Source of the DNA: Kutzneria sp036403095
GTDB lineage: Bacteria; Actinomycetota; Actinomycetes; Mycobacteriales; Pseudonocardiaceae
Length of the DNA: 19,810 bases
Direction: 5' to 3'
Assembly (NCBI GenBank): GCA_036403095.1
Contig: DASWRQ010000428.1
Span: forward strand, 1-19,810
The stretch's first letter is position 1. Every line of letters starts with the position of its first letter. The translations under genes and the position numbers were made by a program. Below, in pieces: positions 13,829 through 19,810 of this stretch. The notes under the pieces were generated by a model, which saw only the letters and a program-made list of their open reading frames with translations, was not told where the DNA came from and searched no databases.

Positions 13829-13978
13829 GCTCCCTCTTCACATCGTCCCGTTCAGGGTAGTGACGCCGTGGGTATGCCCGTGGTTGCGTCCCAGAGGCAT
13901 GTCGGGCAGGACACATGCAACCGGATCGGGGGCGCCGGCGTCTGCCGTGATGGGGGAGTACGAAGCCGGGGAGGAACA

Positions 13979-15181
13979 GTGCGCTCAGTCAGACCCGCCG
14001 TGGTCACGGGCCGAACCGTGGTCGCGCTGGCCTCGGTCGCCGTGATCGGCCTGTCCGGCTACGGCTGGAGCCTGCTCAGCCAGGCCCAGGAGCACCTCAC
14101 CACCGACAACGTGATCGAGCACCACACGCCGCCGGCCGCGCCGGCCACCATCCAGCACCAGGACGGGCAGGACACCAACTTCCTGCTGGTCGGCATCGAC
14201 AGCCGCACCGACGTGCACGGCAACCCGCTGCCGCCGGACGTGCTGGCCTCGCTGCACGCCGGCCCGGACGACCACTTCCTGAACACCGACACGCTGATCG
14301 TGGTGCACGTGCCGGGCGACGGCGGCAAGGCGTCGGCCGTGTCCATCCCGCGCGACTCGTACGTGGACATCGTCGGCGACACCGACTACGGCAAGCACAA
14401 GATCAACTCGGCCTACTCGATCGGCATGAACGACCACGGCGGCTCGCAGACCGAGGGCCGCAAGACGCTGATCAAGACGGTGGAGAAGTTCACCGGCGTC
14501 ACCATCGACCACTACGCCGAGATCAACCTGTACGGCTTCGACCTGATCAGCCAGGCGCTGGGCGGCGTGCCGGTGTGCCTGAACCACGCGGTCGACGACA
14601 GCCAGTACTCCGGCGCGGTCTTCCCGGCCGGCCAGCAGAGCCTGTCCGGCGTGCAGGCGCTGCAGTTCGTGCGCCAGCGGCACGGGTTGGACAACGGCGA
14701 CATCGACCGCGAACGCCGTCAGCAGGCGTTCCTGGCCTCGGCCGTGCACCAGCTCTTATCCGTCGGCACGCTGACCAGCCCCAGCAAGCTCAACGACATC
14801 ATCACCGCCATGCAGAACTCCATCGTGCTGGACCAGGACTGGGACCTGTTGCAGTTCGCCCAGCAGGTGCAGGGCATCTCCGGCGGCAACATCACCTTCG
14901 ACACCATCCCGATCGTCAACATCACCTACTGGACGCCGACCGACGGCGACGCCGTGCAGGTCGATCCCGAGCAGGTGCAGGCGTTCGTGGCGGCCAAGTT
15001 CGCCGACGCCTCGGCCACGCCGCCGGCATCGTCCACAACGGACACTCCGCCCTCGTCGCCGACGGGCAAGGCGGCCGCCGACGGCAGCCGCAAGTCGCCG
15101 ATCGTGGCCGACACGACGACCACCGACACCACGACCACCGAGCCGTCGATCACGGCGAGCGGCGTGACCTGCGTGAACTGA
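13979..15181 (+). CDS. LytR-CpsA-Psr (LCP) family cell-wall glycopolymer transferase
   Basis: The 400-aa product is a membrane-anchored, extracytoplasmic LCP protein, with one N-terminal helix at about 12-32 (TVVALASVAVIGLSGYGWSLL). The LCP domain runs from about 66 to 265. It shows FLLVGIDSRTD (69-78; Asp74 and Arg76), NTDTLIVVHV (102-111), SIPRDSYVDI (122-131) and the late VRQRHGLDNGDIDRERRQQ block (231-249). These residues bind the polyprenyl pyrophosphate head group and magnesium. Family members attach glycopolymers such as arabinogalactan or teichoic acids to peptidoglycan. The Thr/Ser/Pro-rich tail (TTTTDTTTTE) is probably disordered. The start is GTG 13979, with GGAGG four bases upstream; the frame before it has no domain content. 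Its last 32 bp overlap the acetoacetyl-CoA synthetase gene on the other strand. Confidence 0.9.
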   Translation: MRSVRPAVVTGRTVVALASVAVIGLSGYGWSLLSQAQEHLTTDNVIEHHTPPAAPATIQHQDGQDTNFLLVGIDSRTDVHGNPLPPDVLASLHAGPDDHFLNTDTLIVVHVPGDGGKASAVSIPRDSYVDIVGDTDYGKHKINSAYSIGMNDHGGSQTEGRKTLIKTVEKFTGVTIDHYAEINLYGFDLISQALGGVPVCLNHAVDDSQYSGAVFPAGQQSLSGVQALQFVRQRHGLDNGDIDRERRQQAFLASAVHQLLSVGTLTSPSKLNDIITAMQNSIVLDQDWDLLQFAQQVQGISGGNITFDTIPIVNITYWTPTDGDAVQVDPEQVQAFVAAKFADASATPPASSTTDTPPSSPTGKAAADGSRKSPIVADTTTTDTTTTEPSITASGVTCVN

Positions 15182-17084
15182 GCTCGGCGAACACGTCGAG
15201 CAGGCCGGCGTCGTCCACCGACCGCGGGTCGACGACGTCCTTGATCGCGGCGCCCTGGAGCAGCCGCTTGACCGGGACCTCCAGCTTCTTGCCGGTCCTG
15301 GTGTGCGGAATTCCCCGCACCGCAATGATGTCGTCCGGCACGTGCCGGGGCGAGGCGTCCCTGCGGATGGCTGCCCCGATCCGGTCCTGGAGCTCGTCGG
15401 TGAGCTCGGCGCCGTCCCTGAGCACGACGAACAGCGGCATCCAGTAGCCGCCGCCCGGCTGCTCGGCCCCGATCACCAGCGACTCGGTGATCTCCGGCAG
15501 CGTCTCGACCACGGCGTAGATGTCGGCGCTGCCCATCCGGATCCCGTTGCGGTTCAGCGTGGCGTCCGATCGCCCGTGCACCACCACGGTGCCCCGCCCG
15601 GTGATCGTGATCCAGTCGCCGTGCCGCCACACCCCGGGGTAGACGTCGAAGTAGGCGTCACGGTAGCGGCGGTCGTCGGGATCGTCCCAGAAGGATAGTG
15701 GCATCGACGGCATCGGCTTGGTGACAACGAGTTCGCCGACCTCGTCGACGACGGGATGGCCGTTGGCGTCCCAGGCTTCTAGGGCGACGCCCAGGCAGGG
15801 CACCGACATCTCGCCGGCCCAGATCGGGACCGTCGGCACCGCACCGGCGAAGGCGCTGACCACGTCCGTGCCGCCGCTGGTGGCCGCCAGGGCGATGTGC
15901 TGGCCCAATTCCGTTGCCACCCAACTATATGCGGCCGCCGGCACGACGGATCCGGTGGCGCCCAACGTACGCAGCCTGGGCAGCTCCGGGTGTACGCCGG
16001 CCTTCTCGGACGCCTGGAGATACGCGGGGCTGGTGCCGAGGACCGTGACATGGAGCCGTGCGGCCAGGTCCCACAGCGCACCCGGCGTCGGGAAGCCGGG
16101 ATTGCCGTCGTGGCAGACGATCGTCGAGCCGACGAGCAGGCCCGCCACCTGGAAGTTCCACATCATCCAGCTCGGTGACGTGTACCAGAAGAAGGTGTCG
16201 TCCGGCCGGAGATCCAGGTGCAGGGACAGCTGTTTGACGTGCTCCAGCACCACACCGCCGTGGCCGTGCACGATGCCCTTGGGCTTGCCGGTGGTGCCGG
16301 AGGAGAACAGCACCCACAGCGGGTGGTCGAAGGGGACCGGCTCGACGGTCAGCTCGTGGTCGCCGTCGACCGACCACGGCATGGTGCCCGGCAAGGGGTC
16401 CAGCCCCAGGCGAGGCACCACGATGGTGGCTTCCAGCGTCGGGATCTCCCGGCGTATCAAGGAGATCGCCTCGCGGCGGTCCTGCGGTCGGCCGTTGTAG
16501 CCGTAGCCGTCGGCGGTGATCAGCACCTTCGGCGACAGCTGGCCGAGGCGGGCCACCGCGGCCGGGGCCGAGTAGTCCTGCCCGCAAGAAGACCAGAGCG
16601 CCCCGAGACCGGCCGTGGCCAGGAACGCCACTACCGCCTCGGCGATGTTCGGCAGGTAGCCGACGACCCGGTCGCCCTGGCCGACGCCCAGGGCTTGCAG
16701 GGTGTGCTGCAGTGCCGCGACCTGACGGCGCAGCTCGGTCCAGGTGAGCCGCCGGGTGGGTCCGGACTCCGGCTCGTCGATCACCGCGATGCCGGCCCTG
16801 ACGTGCCGGAACACCTGATCCACGTAGTTCAGCGTGCTCCCGGTGAACCAGCGCGCGCCGGGCATCTCGGCCGCGGCCAGCACCTCGTCGTACGGGGTGG
16901 CGATGATCTCGAAGTACTCCCACAGGGAGCCCCAGAACCGCGCCGGCTCCGCCACCGACCACGCGTGCAGCGCCGCGTAGTCGGGCAGGTCCGGGTAGGC
17001 GTGCGCGGACAGCCACAGCCGGTAGCGTTCGACGTTGCACCCGTCGACGACAGGCTGGCTCGGAATCCAGACGGGCCCTGTCAT
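15150..17084 (-). CDS. Acetoacetyl-CoA synthetase (acetoacetate-CoA ligase)
   Basis: The 644-aa product has the length and motifs of acetoacetyl-CoA synthetase, which joins acetoacetate to CoA through an AMP intermediate in the cytoplasm. The N-terminal cap includes RFWGSLWEYFEI and the typical RWFTGSTLNYVDQVF. The ATP loop is LFSSGTTGKPKGIVHGHGG (259-277). The family's IWAGEMSVPCLGVALEAWD lies at 421-439, and GDWITITGRGTVVVHGRSDATLNRNGIRMG at 489-518 spans the hinge. The catalytic lysine is in the late HTRTGKKLEVPVK motif. ATG 17084 (MTGPVWIP) is preferred over ATG 17147, because the extra 21 residues are basic, non-conserved and reach into the pirin gene. It provides acetoacetyl-CoA for ketone or polyhydroxybutyrate/leucine catabolism. 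It is divergent from pirin and overlaps the LCP gene end by 32 bp. Confidence 0.92.
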   Translation of the reverse strand: MTGPVWIPSQPVVDGCNVERYRLWLSAHAYPDLPDYAALHAWSVAEPARFWGSLWEYFEIIATPYDEVLAAAEMPGARWFTGSTLNYVDQVFRHVRAGIAVIDEPESGPTRRLTWTELRRQVAALQHTLQALGVGQGDRVVGYLPNIAEAVVAFLATAGLGALWSSCGQDYSAPAAVARLGQLSPKVLITADGYGYNGRPQDRREAISLIRREIPTLEATIVVPRLGLDPLPGTMPWSVDGDHELTVEPVPFDHPLWVLFSSGTTGKPKGIVHGHGGVVLEHVKQLSLHLDLRPDDTFFWYTSPSWMMWNFQVAGLLVGSTIVCHDGNPGFPTPGALWDLAARLHVTVLGTSPAYLQASEKAGVHPELPRLRTLGATGSVVPAAAYSWVATELGQHIALAATSGGTDVVSAFAGAVPTVPIWAGEMSVPCLGVALEAWDANGHPVVDEVGELVVTKPMPSMPLSFWDDPDDRRYRDAYFDVYPGVWRHGDWITITGRGTVVVHGRSDATLNRNGIRMGSADIYAVVETLPEITESLVIGAEQPGGGYWMPLFVVLRDGAELTDELQDRIGAAIRRDASPRHVPDDIIAVRGIPHTRTGKKLEVPVKRLLQGAAIKDVVDPRSVDDAGLLDVFAELSSRRSRRSP

Positions 17085-17135
17085 AGTGGTGATCAGCGTA
17101 CTTCTGACAGCATCGACAGAGCTCGGGGTCCGGCG

Positions 17136-18074
17136 ATGAGCAACCAATGCGCGAATCCGTCACTCGAGGCCGAGGGCGTCGCCGTCGACGGCGTCCGGCT
17201 GCTCGAGGCGCGGGCCGTGCCGCTCGGCGGCGTGCGGGCGATCAAGGTCGACCGCCTGCTGCCGCACCGCACGCTGCCCACCGTCGGCGCCTGGTGCTTC
17301 CTGGACCGGTTCGGGCCGCAGCACGACGACATGACCGTGCTGCCCCATCCGCACACCGGCCTGCAGACCGTGACCTGGCCCTTCGCCGGCGAGGTCCGGC
17401 ACCGCGACAGCCTCGGCAGCGACGTGCTGATCAAGCCCGGGCAGCTCAACCTGATGACCGCCGGCCGGGGCATCTCGCACTCCGAGTTCTCCCTCGGCGA
17501 CCGGCCCCTGCTCGACGGCCTCCAGCTGTGGCTGGCCCTGCCGGCCTCGGCCGACGCCGTCGCCCCGTCCTTCGAACAGCACGCCGACCTGCCGGTCTTC
17601 GCCGAGCGCAGCCTCCGGGCGCGGGTGCTCATCGGCTCCATCGGCGACGTCACGTCACCGGCCACCACCTACAGCCCCCTGGTCGGGGCCGACTTCTCGC
17701 TCGCCCCGGGTGACACCGCCACCGTGCCGCTGCGGGGCGACTTCGAGCACGCTCTGGTCGTCGTCGAGGGGTCTCTTTCGGCTTTGGGCCACGACCTGCC
17801 GTCCGGGCCGATGCTCTACCTCGGCGCCAATCGCGACCACGTCACCGTGACGAGTGATCGTGGCGCCCGGGCCATCCTGCTCGGCGGCGCGCCCTACGAG
17901 GACGACCTCGTCATGTGGTGGAACTTCGTCGGCCGCAACCACGACGACATCGCCTCGGCGCGGCAGGAGTGGGAGACCGGCGACCGCTTCGGCACCGTCA
18001 ACGGCCACGCCGGCGCCCGCATCCCCGCCCCGCCCCTGCCGGGCGTCCGTCTGACCCCACGCCACCGCCACTGA
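17136..18074 (+). CDS. Pirin family bicupin protein
   Basis: The 312-aa product is a pirin. The metal site of the N-terminal cupin is intact: HPH at residues 71-73 in VLPHPHTGLQTVTW, then His115 and Glu117 in GRGISHSEFS, the His/His/His/Glu set of the family. The segment SDVLIKPGQLNLMTAGRGI is also characteristic. The C-terminal cupin begins around 170 and ends with PYEDDLVMWWNFVGRNHDDIASAR, typical of bacterial pirins. Pirins bind Fe or another metal and act as quercetinases or as redox-linked regulatory partners; which applies here is unknown. ATG 17136 has a weak CGGGG site upstream. Only 51 bp separate it from the divergent acetoacetyl-CoA synthetase start. Confidence 0.92.
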   Translation: MSNQCANPSLEAEGVAVDGVRLLEARAVPLGGVRAIKVDRLLPHRTLPTVGAWCFLDRFGPQHDDMTVLPHPHTGLQTVTWPFAGEVRHRDSLGSDVLIKPGQLNLMTAGRGISHSEFSLGDRPLLDGLQLWLALPASADAVAPSFEQHADLPVFAERSLRARVLIGSIGDVTSPATTYSPLVGADFSLAPGDTATVPLRGDFEHALVVVEGSLSALGHDLPSGPMLYLGANRDHVTVTSDRGARAILLGGAPYEDDLVMWWNFVGRNHDDIASARQEWETGDRFGTVNGHAGARIPAPPLPGVRLTPRHRH

Positions 18075-18101
18075 ACTCGGGAGTGTTTTTCGCCGACGTG
18101 G

Positions 18102-18129
18102 TGTCCACGGGCGGGGGTGGGCGTTCGTC
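18102..18129 (+). promoter_or_regulatory. Candidate ECF42-type autoregulated promoter
   Basis: TGTCCA (18102-18107) and CGTC (18126-18129) are separated by 18 bp. They resemble the reported ECF42 target pattern of TGTCGA at -35 and CG(A/T)C at -10. A start near 18136 would leave a leader of about 46 nt, with GGGAG before the YCII start codon. This fits autoregulation by the downstream sigma factor. Confidence 0.5.
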
Positions 18130-18181
18130 CTTAGGGTGTCGGTCGGCGGACAGAGCCGGCCCGCACCACTCGGGAGCAACC

Positions 18182-18532
18182 ATGACCACGTACCTCGCCA
18201 TGATCTACACACCCGAAATGGACTGGGACCAGTCCAAGCCCGCCGAGATGAGCGGGGAGTACGCCGAGTTCAACAAGGCCGCGGCGGCCGTGCTCCGCGG
18301 CGGCAACGCCCTGTACCCGAGCACGACCGCGACGACGGTGCGCGTGAGCGGCGGCAAGGGCGGCGACGTGCTGACCACCGACGGCCCGTACGCCGAGACC
18401 AAGGAGGTCCTGACCGGCTACTACGTGCTGGAGTGCGCCGATCTGGAGGAGGCCGTGAAGGTCGCGGCGCAGATCCCGGCGGCCTGGAACGGCGGGTCCG
18501 TCGAGGTCCGCCCGATCGTCCAGTTCTCGTGA
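18182..18532 (+). CDS. YCII-related DGPF-domain protein
   Basis: The 116-aa product is a single YCII/DGPF ferredoxin-like domain. It starts with the MTTYLAMIYTPE strand and carries the namesake motif as TTDGPYAETKEVLTGYYVLE at about 66-85. It ends with a VEVRPIVQFS strand. Proteins of this type are the constant partners of ECF42 sigma factors in actinomycetes and proteobacteria. Their biochemical role is not settled, and no signal peptide or membrane segment is seen. The ATG at 18182 has GGGAG seven bases upstream. The stop overlaps the sigma factor GTG (GTGA), so the two are co-translated in fixed proportion. The strongest statement possible is that it works with the sigma factor. Confidence 0.92.
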   Translation: MTTYLAMIYTPEMDWDQSKPAEMSGEYAEFNKAAAAVLRGGNALYPSTTATTVRVSGGKGGDVLTTDGPYAETKEVLTGYYVLECADLEEAVKVAAQIPAAWNGGSVEVRPIVQFS

Positions 18533-19704
18533 GCTCCGCCGGTGACGCGGTCGCACGGCTGATACGCGAGGAACGGGCCCGCGTGCTGGCCACGCTGATC
18601 CGCGTCACCGGCAGCGTCGACCTGGCCGAGGACGCCACCCAGGACGCGGTGGTCCGGGCGCTGGAGACCTGGCCGCGCGACGGCGTGCCGGCCAATCCGC
18701 GGGCCTGGCTGCTGGTCACGGCCAAGCGGCAGGCCATCGACCACATCCGCCGCGAGGGCCGGCGACCGGACAAGGAGGCGGCCGCGATGGAGCCTCCCGT
18801 GGACGAGCCGCCGGAAGAGGTCCGGGACGACCTGCTGCGGCTGGTCTTCACCTGCTGCCACCCGTTCCTGTCCCTGGACGCGCAGGTCGCGCTGGCCCTG
18901 CGCACGCTGGCCGGACTGTCCACGGCCGAGGTGGCGCGGGGCCTGCTGGTGCCCGAGGCGACCATGGCCAAGCGGCTGGTCCGGGCCAAGCAGAAGATCG
19001 CCAACGCCGGCATTCCGTACCGGGTGCCGGCGGCCGACGAGCTGCCGGACCGGCTGGCCGGCGTGGCCACCACGGTTTACCTGATCTTCAACGAGGGCTA
19101 CGACGGCCGGCCCGAGCTCGCGGCCGAGGCGATCCGGCTGGGCCGGGTGCTGGCCGAGCTGATGCCCGACGAGCCGACCGTGCTGGGCCTGCTGGCGTTG
19201 ATGCTGTTGCAGGAATCCCGTCGGGCGGCCCGGGCCGGCGCCGTGCTGCTGGCCGATCAGGATCGGTCGCTCTGGGACGTTGCCGCGATCAAGGAGGGCG
19301 TCGAGCTGGTCGGCGTCGCGTTGCGGCGGACTCCCGATCAACCCGATCGGTATGCCGTGCAGGCCGCGATCGCCGCCTGTCACGCGTTGTCGCCGTCGTA
19401 CGCGGAGACCAACTGGGCGGCGGTCGTGTCTTGGTACGACGTGCTGCTGACCGTGTACGACACCCCGGTGGTCCGGCTCAACCGGGCCGCCGCGGTGGCC
19501 GAACGGGACGGGCCCGCGGCCGGGTTGGCGCTGGTGGACGCGATCACCGACCTGAAGACGTACCCGTGGTGGCACGCCAGTCGGGCCGAGCTGCTGAACC
19601 GCTTGGGGGACAAGGATTCCGCCCGTGCCGCCTTCGATTCGGCGGTCGCCGCCGGCATCAACGCGCCGGCGGCCGAGCACCTGCGCCGGCGGATATTCTC
19701 TTGA
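18529..19704 (+). CDS. ECF sigma factor, ECF42 group, with long C-terminal extension
   Basis: The 391-aa product has sigma region 2 at about 15-78 (LAEDATQDAVVRALETWP; NPRAWLLVTAKRQAIDHIRR). Region 4 is at about 114-160 (LSLDAQVALALRTLAGLSTAEVARGL; EATMAKRLVRAKQKI). A helical extension of about 220 residues follows, starting with YLIFNEGYDG (184-193) and containing VVSWYDVLLTVYDTPVVRLNRAAAV and DLKTYPWWHASRAELLNRLG. This TPR-like extension and the preceding DGPF gene define the ECF42 group, which has no classical anti-sigma factor. In that group the extension controls activity. It would direct RNA polymerase to a few promoters, very likely including the one at 18102-18129. The start is GTG 18529, overlapping the YCII stop. 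The inducing signal is unknown. Confidence 0.95.
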   Translation: MSSAGDAVARLIREERARVLATLIRVTGSVDLAEDATQDAVVRALETWPRDGVPANPRAWLLVTAKRQAIDHIRREGRRPDKEAAAMEPPVDEPPEEVRDDLLRLVFTCCHPFLSLDAQVALALRTLAGLSTAEVARGLLVPEATMAKRLVRAKQKIANAGIPYRVPAADELPDRLAGVATTVYLIFNEGYDGRPELAAEAIRLGRVLAELMPDEPTVLGLLALMLLQESRRAARAGAVLLADQDRSLWDVAAIKEGVELVGVALRRTPDQPDRYAVQAAIAACHALSPSYAETNWAAVVSWYDVLLTVYDTPVVRLNRAAAVAERDGPAAGLALVDAITDLKTYPWWHASRAELLNRLGDKDSARAAFDSAVAAGINAPAAEHLRRRIFS

Positions 19705-19757
19705 CGGTTTGAGCGCGCCGCTGCCATTTTTGTCGCATCATGTTGAGCTGACACCTG

Positions 19758-19810
19758 TTACCCCAGGCCCGCGTCCGCGGCGTTCATCGCCCGGCGGGCA
19801 GGTCCGCATG
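19758..19810 (-). CDS. Possible C-terminal end of a minus-strand gene
   Basis: One minus-strand frame is open from the window edge to a TAA at 19760-19758 and would encode about 17 residues ending ARRAMNAADAGLG. Fourteen of its 16 third codon positions are G or C, which is compatible with coding DNA here. It would converge on the sigma factor gene. The stretch is too short to identify, and another minus-strand frame is also open to the edge. Confidence 0.22.
   Translation of the reverse strand, partial: CGPARRAMNAADAGLG

Noticed and set aside
15112..15142. Short ACGACCACCGACACC-type repeats near the LCP gene end
   Set aside because: They encode the Thr/Asp-rich tail TTTTDTTTTE of the LCP protein. 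This is ordinary low-complexity coding sequence, not a CRISPR or regulatory repeat.
1..19810. Defence system, prophage, integrative element or CRISPR
   Set aside because: No integrase, transposase, nuclease, toxin-antitoxin pair, structural phage gene, tRNA-derived att site or spaced direct repeats were found on either strand.

Overview
The window is high-GC DNA from a filamentous actinomycete. Strong GC bias at third codon positions, GTG/TTG starts, ATGA/GTGA stop-start overlaps, leaderless promoters, a DasR-type operator, an LCP protein and an ECF42-type sigma factor all fit Actinobacteria. A Pseudonocardiales relative (Kutzneria, Amycolatopsis or similar) is a reasonable guess, but no marker in the window proves it. 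No rRNA, tRNA, CRISPR array, transposase or integrase is visible.

Layout. 1-159: 3' end of an AMP-forming CoA ligase. 160-308: a gap with a perfect 18-bp inverted repeat. 309-1495: a divergent pair, DinB/DUF664 protein (-) and GNAT acetyltransferase (+). 1482-9463 (-): a tightly packed eight-gene operon, in transcription order MFS exporter, radical SAM/SPASM enzyme, acyl carrier protein, ATP-grasp ligase, Gfo/Idh/MocA oxidoreductase, APH-fold kinase, GT-B glycosyltransferase and a free-standing condensation domain. 9464-9934: a control region rich in palindromes. 9935-12057 (+): a MarR regulator and a DHA2-type MFS pump. 12105-13308 (+): a secreted GH19 chitinase behind a DasR-like site. 13324-13370: a perfect 22-bp hairpin. 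13382-13828 (-): a DUF6542-like membrane protein. 13979-15181 (+): an LCP-family protein. 15150-17084 (-): acetoacetyl-CoA synthetase. 17136-18074 (+): a pirin. 18182-19704 (+): a YCII/DGPF protein coupled to an ECF42 sigma factor.

The item of most interest is the eight-gene operon. It looks like a small biosynthetic cluster outside the usual NRPS/PKS classes. A stand-alone carrier protein is encoded directly beside an ATP-grasp enzyme, which could load an amino acid without an adenylation domain, and a SPASM radical SAM enzyme, which could modify it. A lone condensation domain could then transfer the acyl group to an acceptor. A glycosyltransferase, a sugar-type oxidoreductase and a small-molecule kinase suggest that the acceptor, or another part of the product, is a sugar or cyclitol. 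The exporter is the first gene. I do not recognise a characterised pathway with this exact gene set. The divergent marR-MFS pair shares the control region and may provide product-sensing efflux. Roles within the pathway are inferred from families, not shown by the sequence.

The rest of the window is ordinary actinomycete accessory and housekeeping content. It includes several well-defined regulatory sites: a leaderless MarR promoter-operator, a DasR-like element at the chitinase gene, and a TGTCCA-N18-CGTC promoter before the ECF42 operon.
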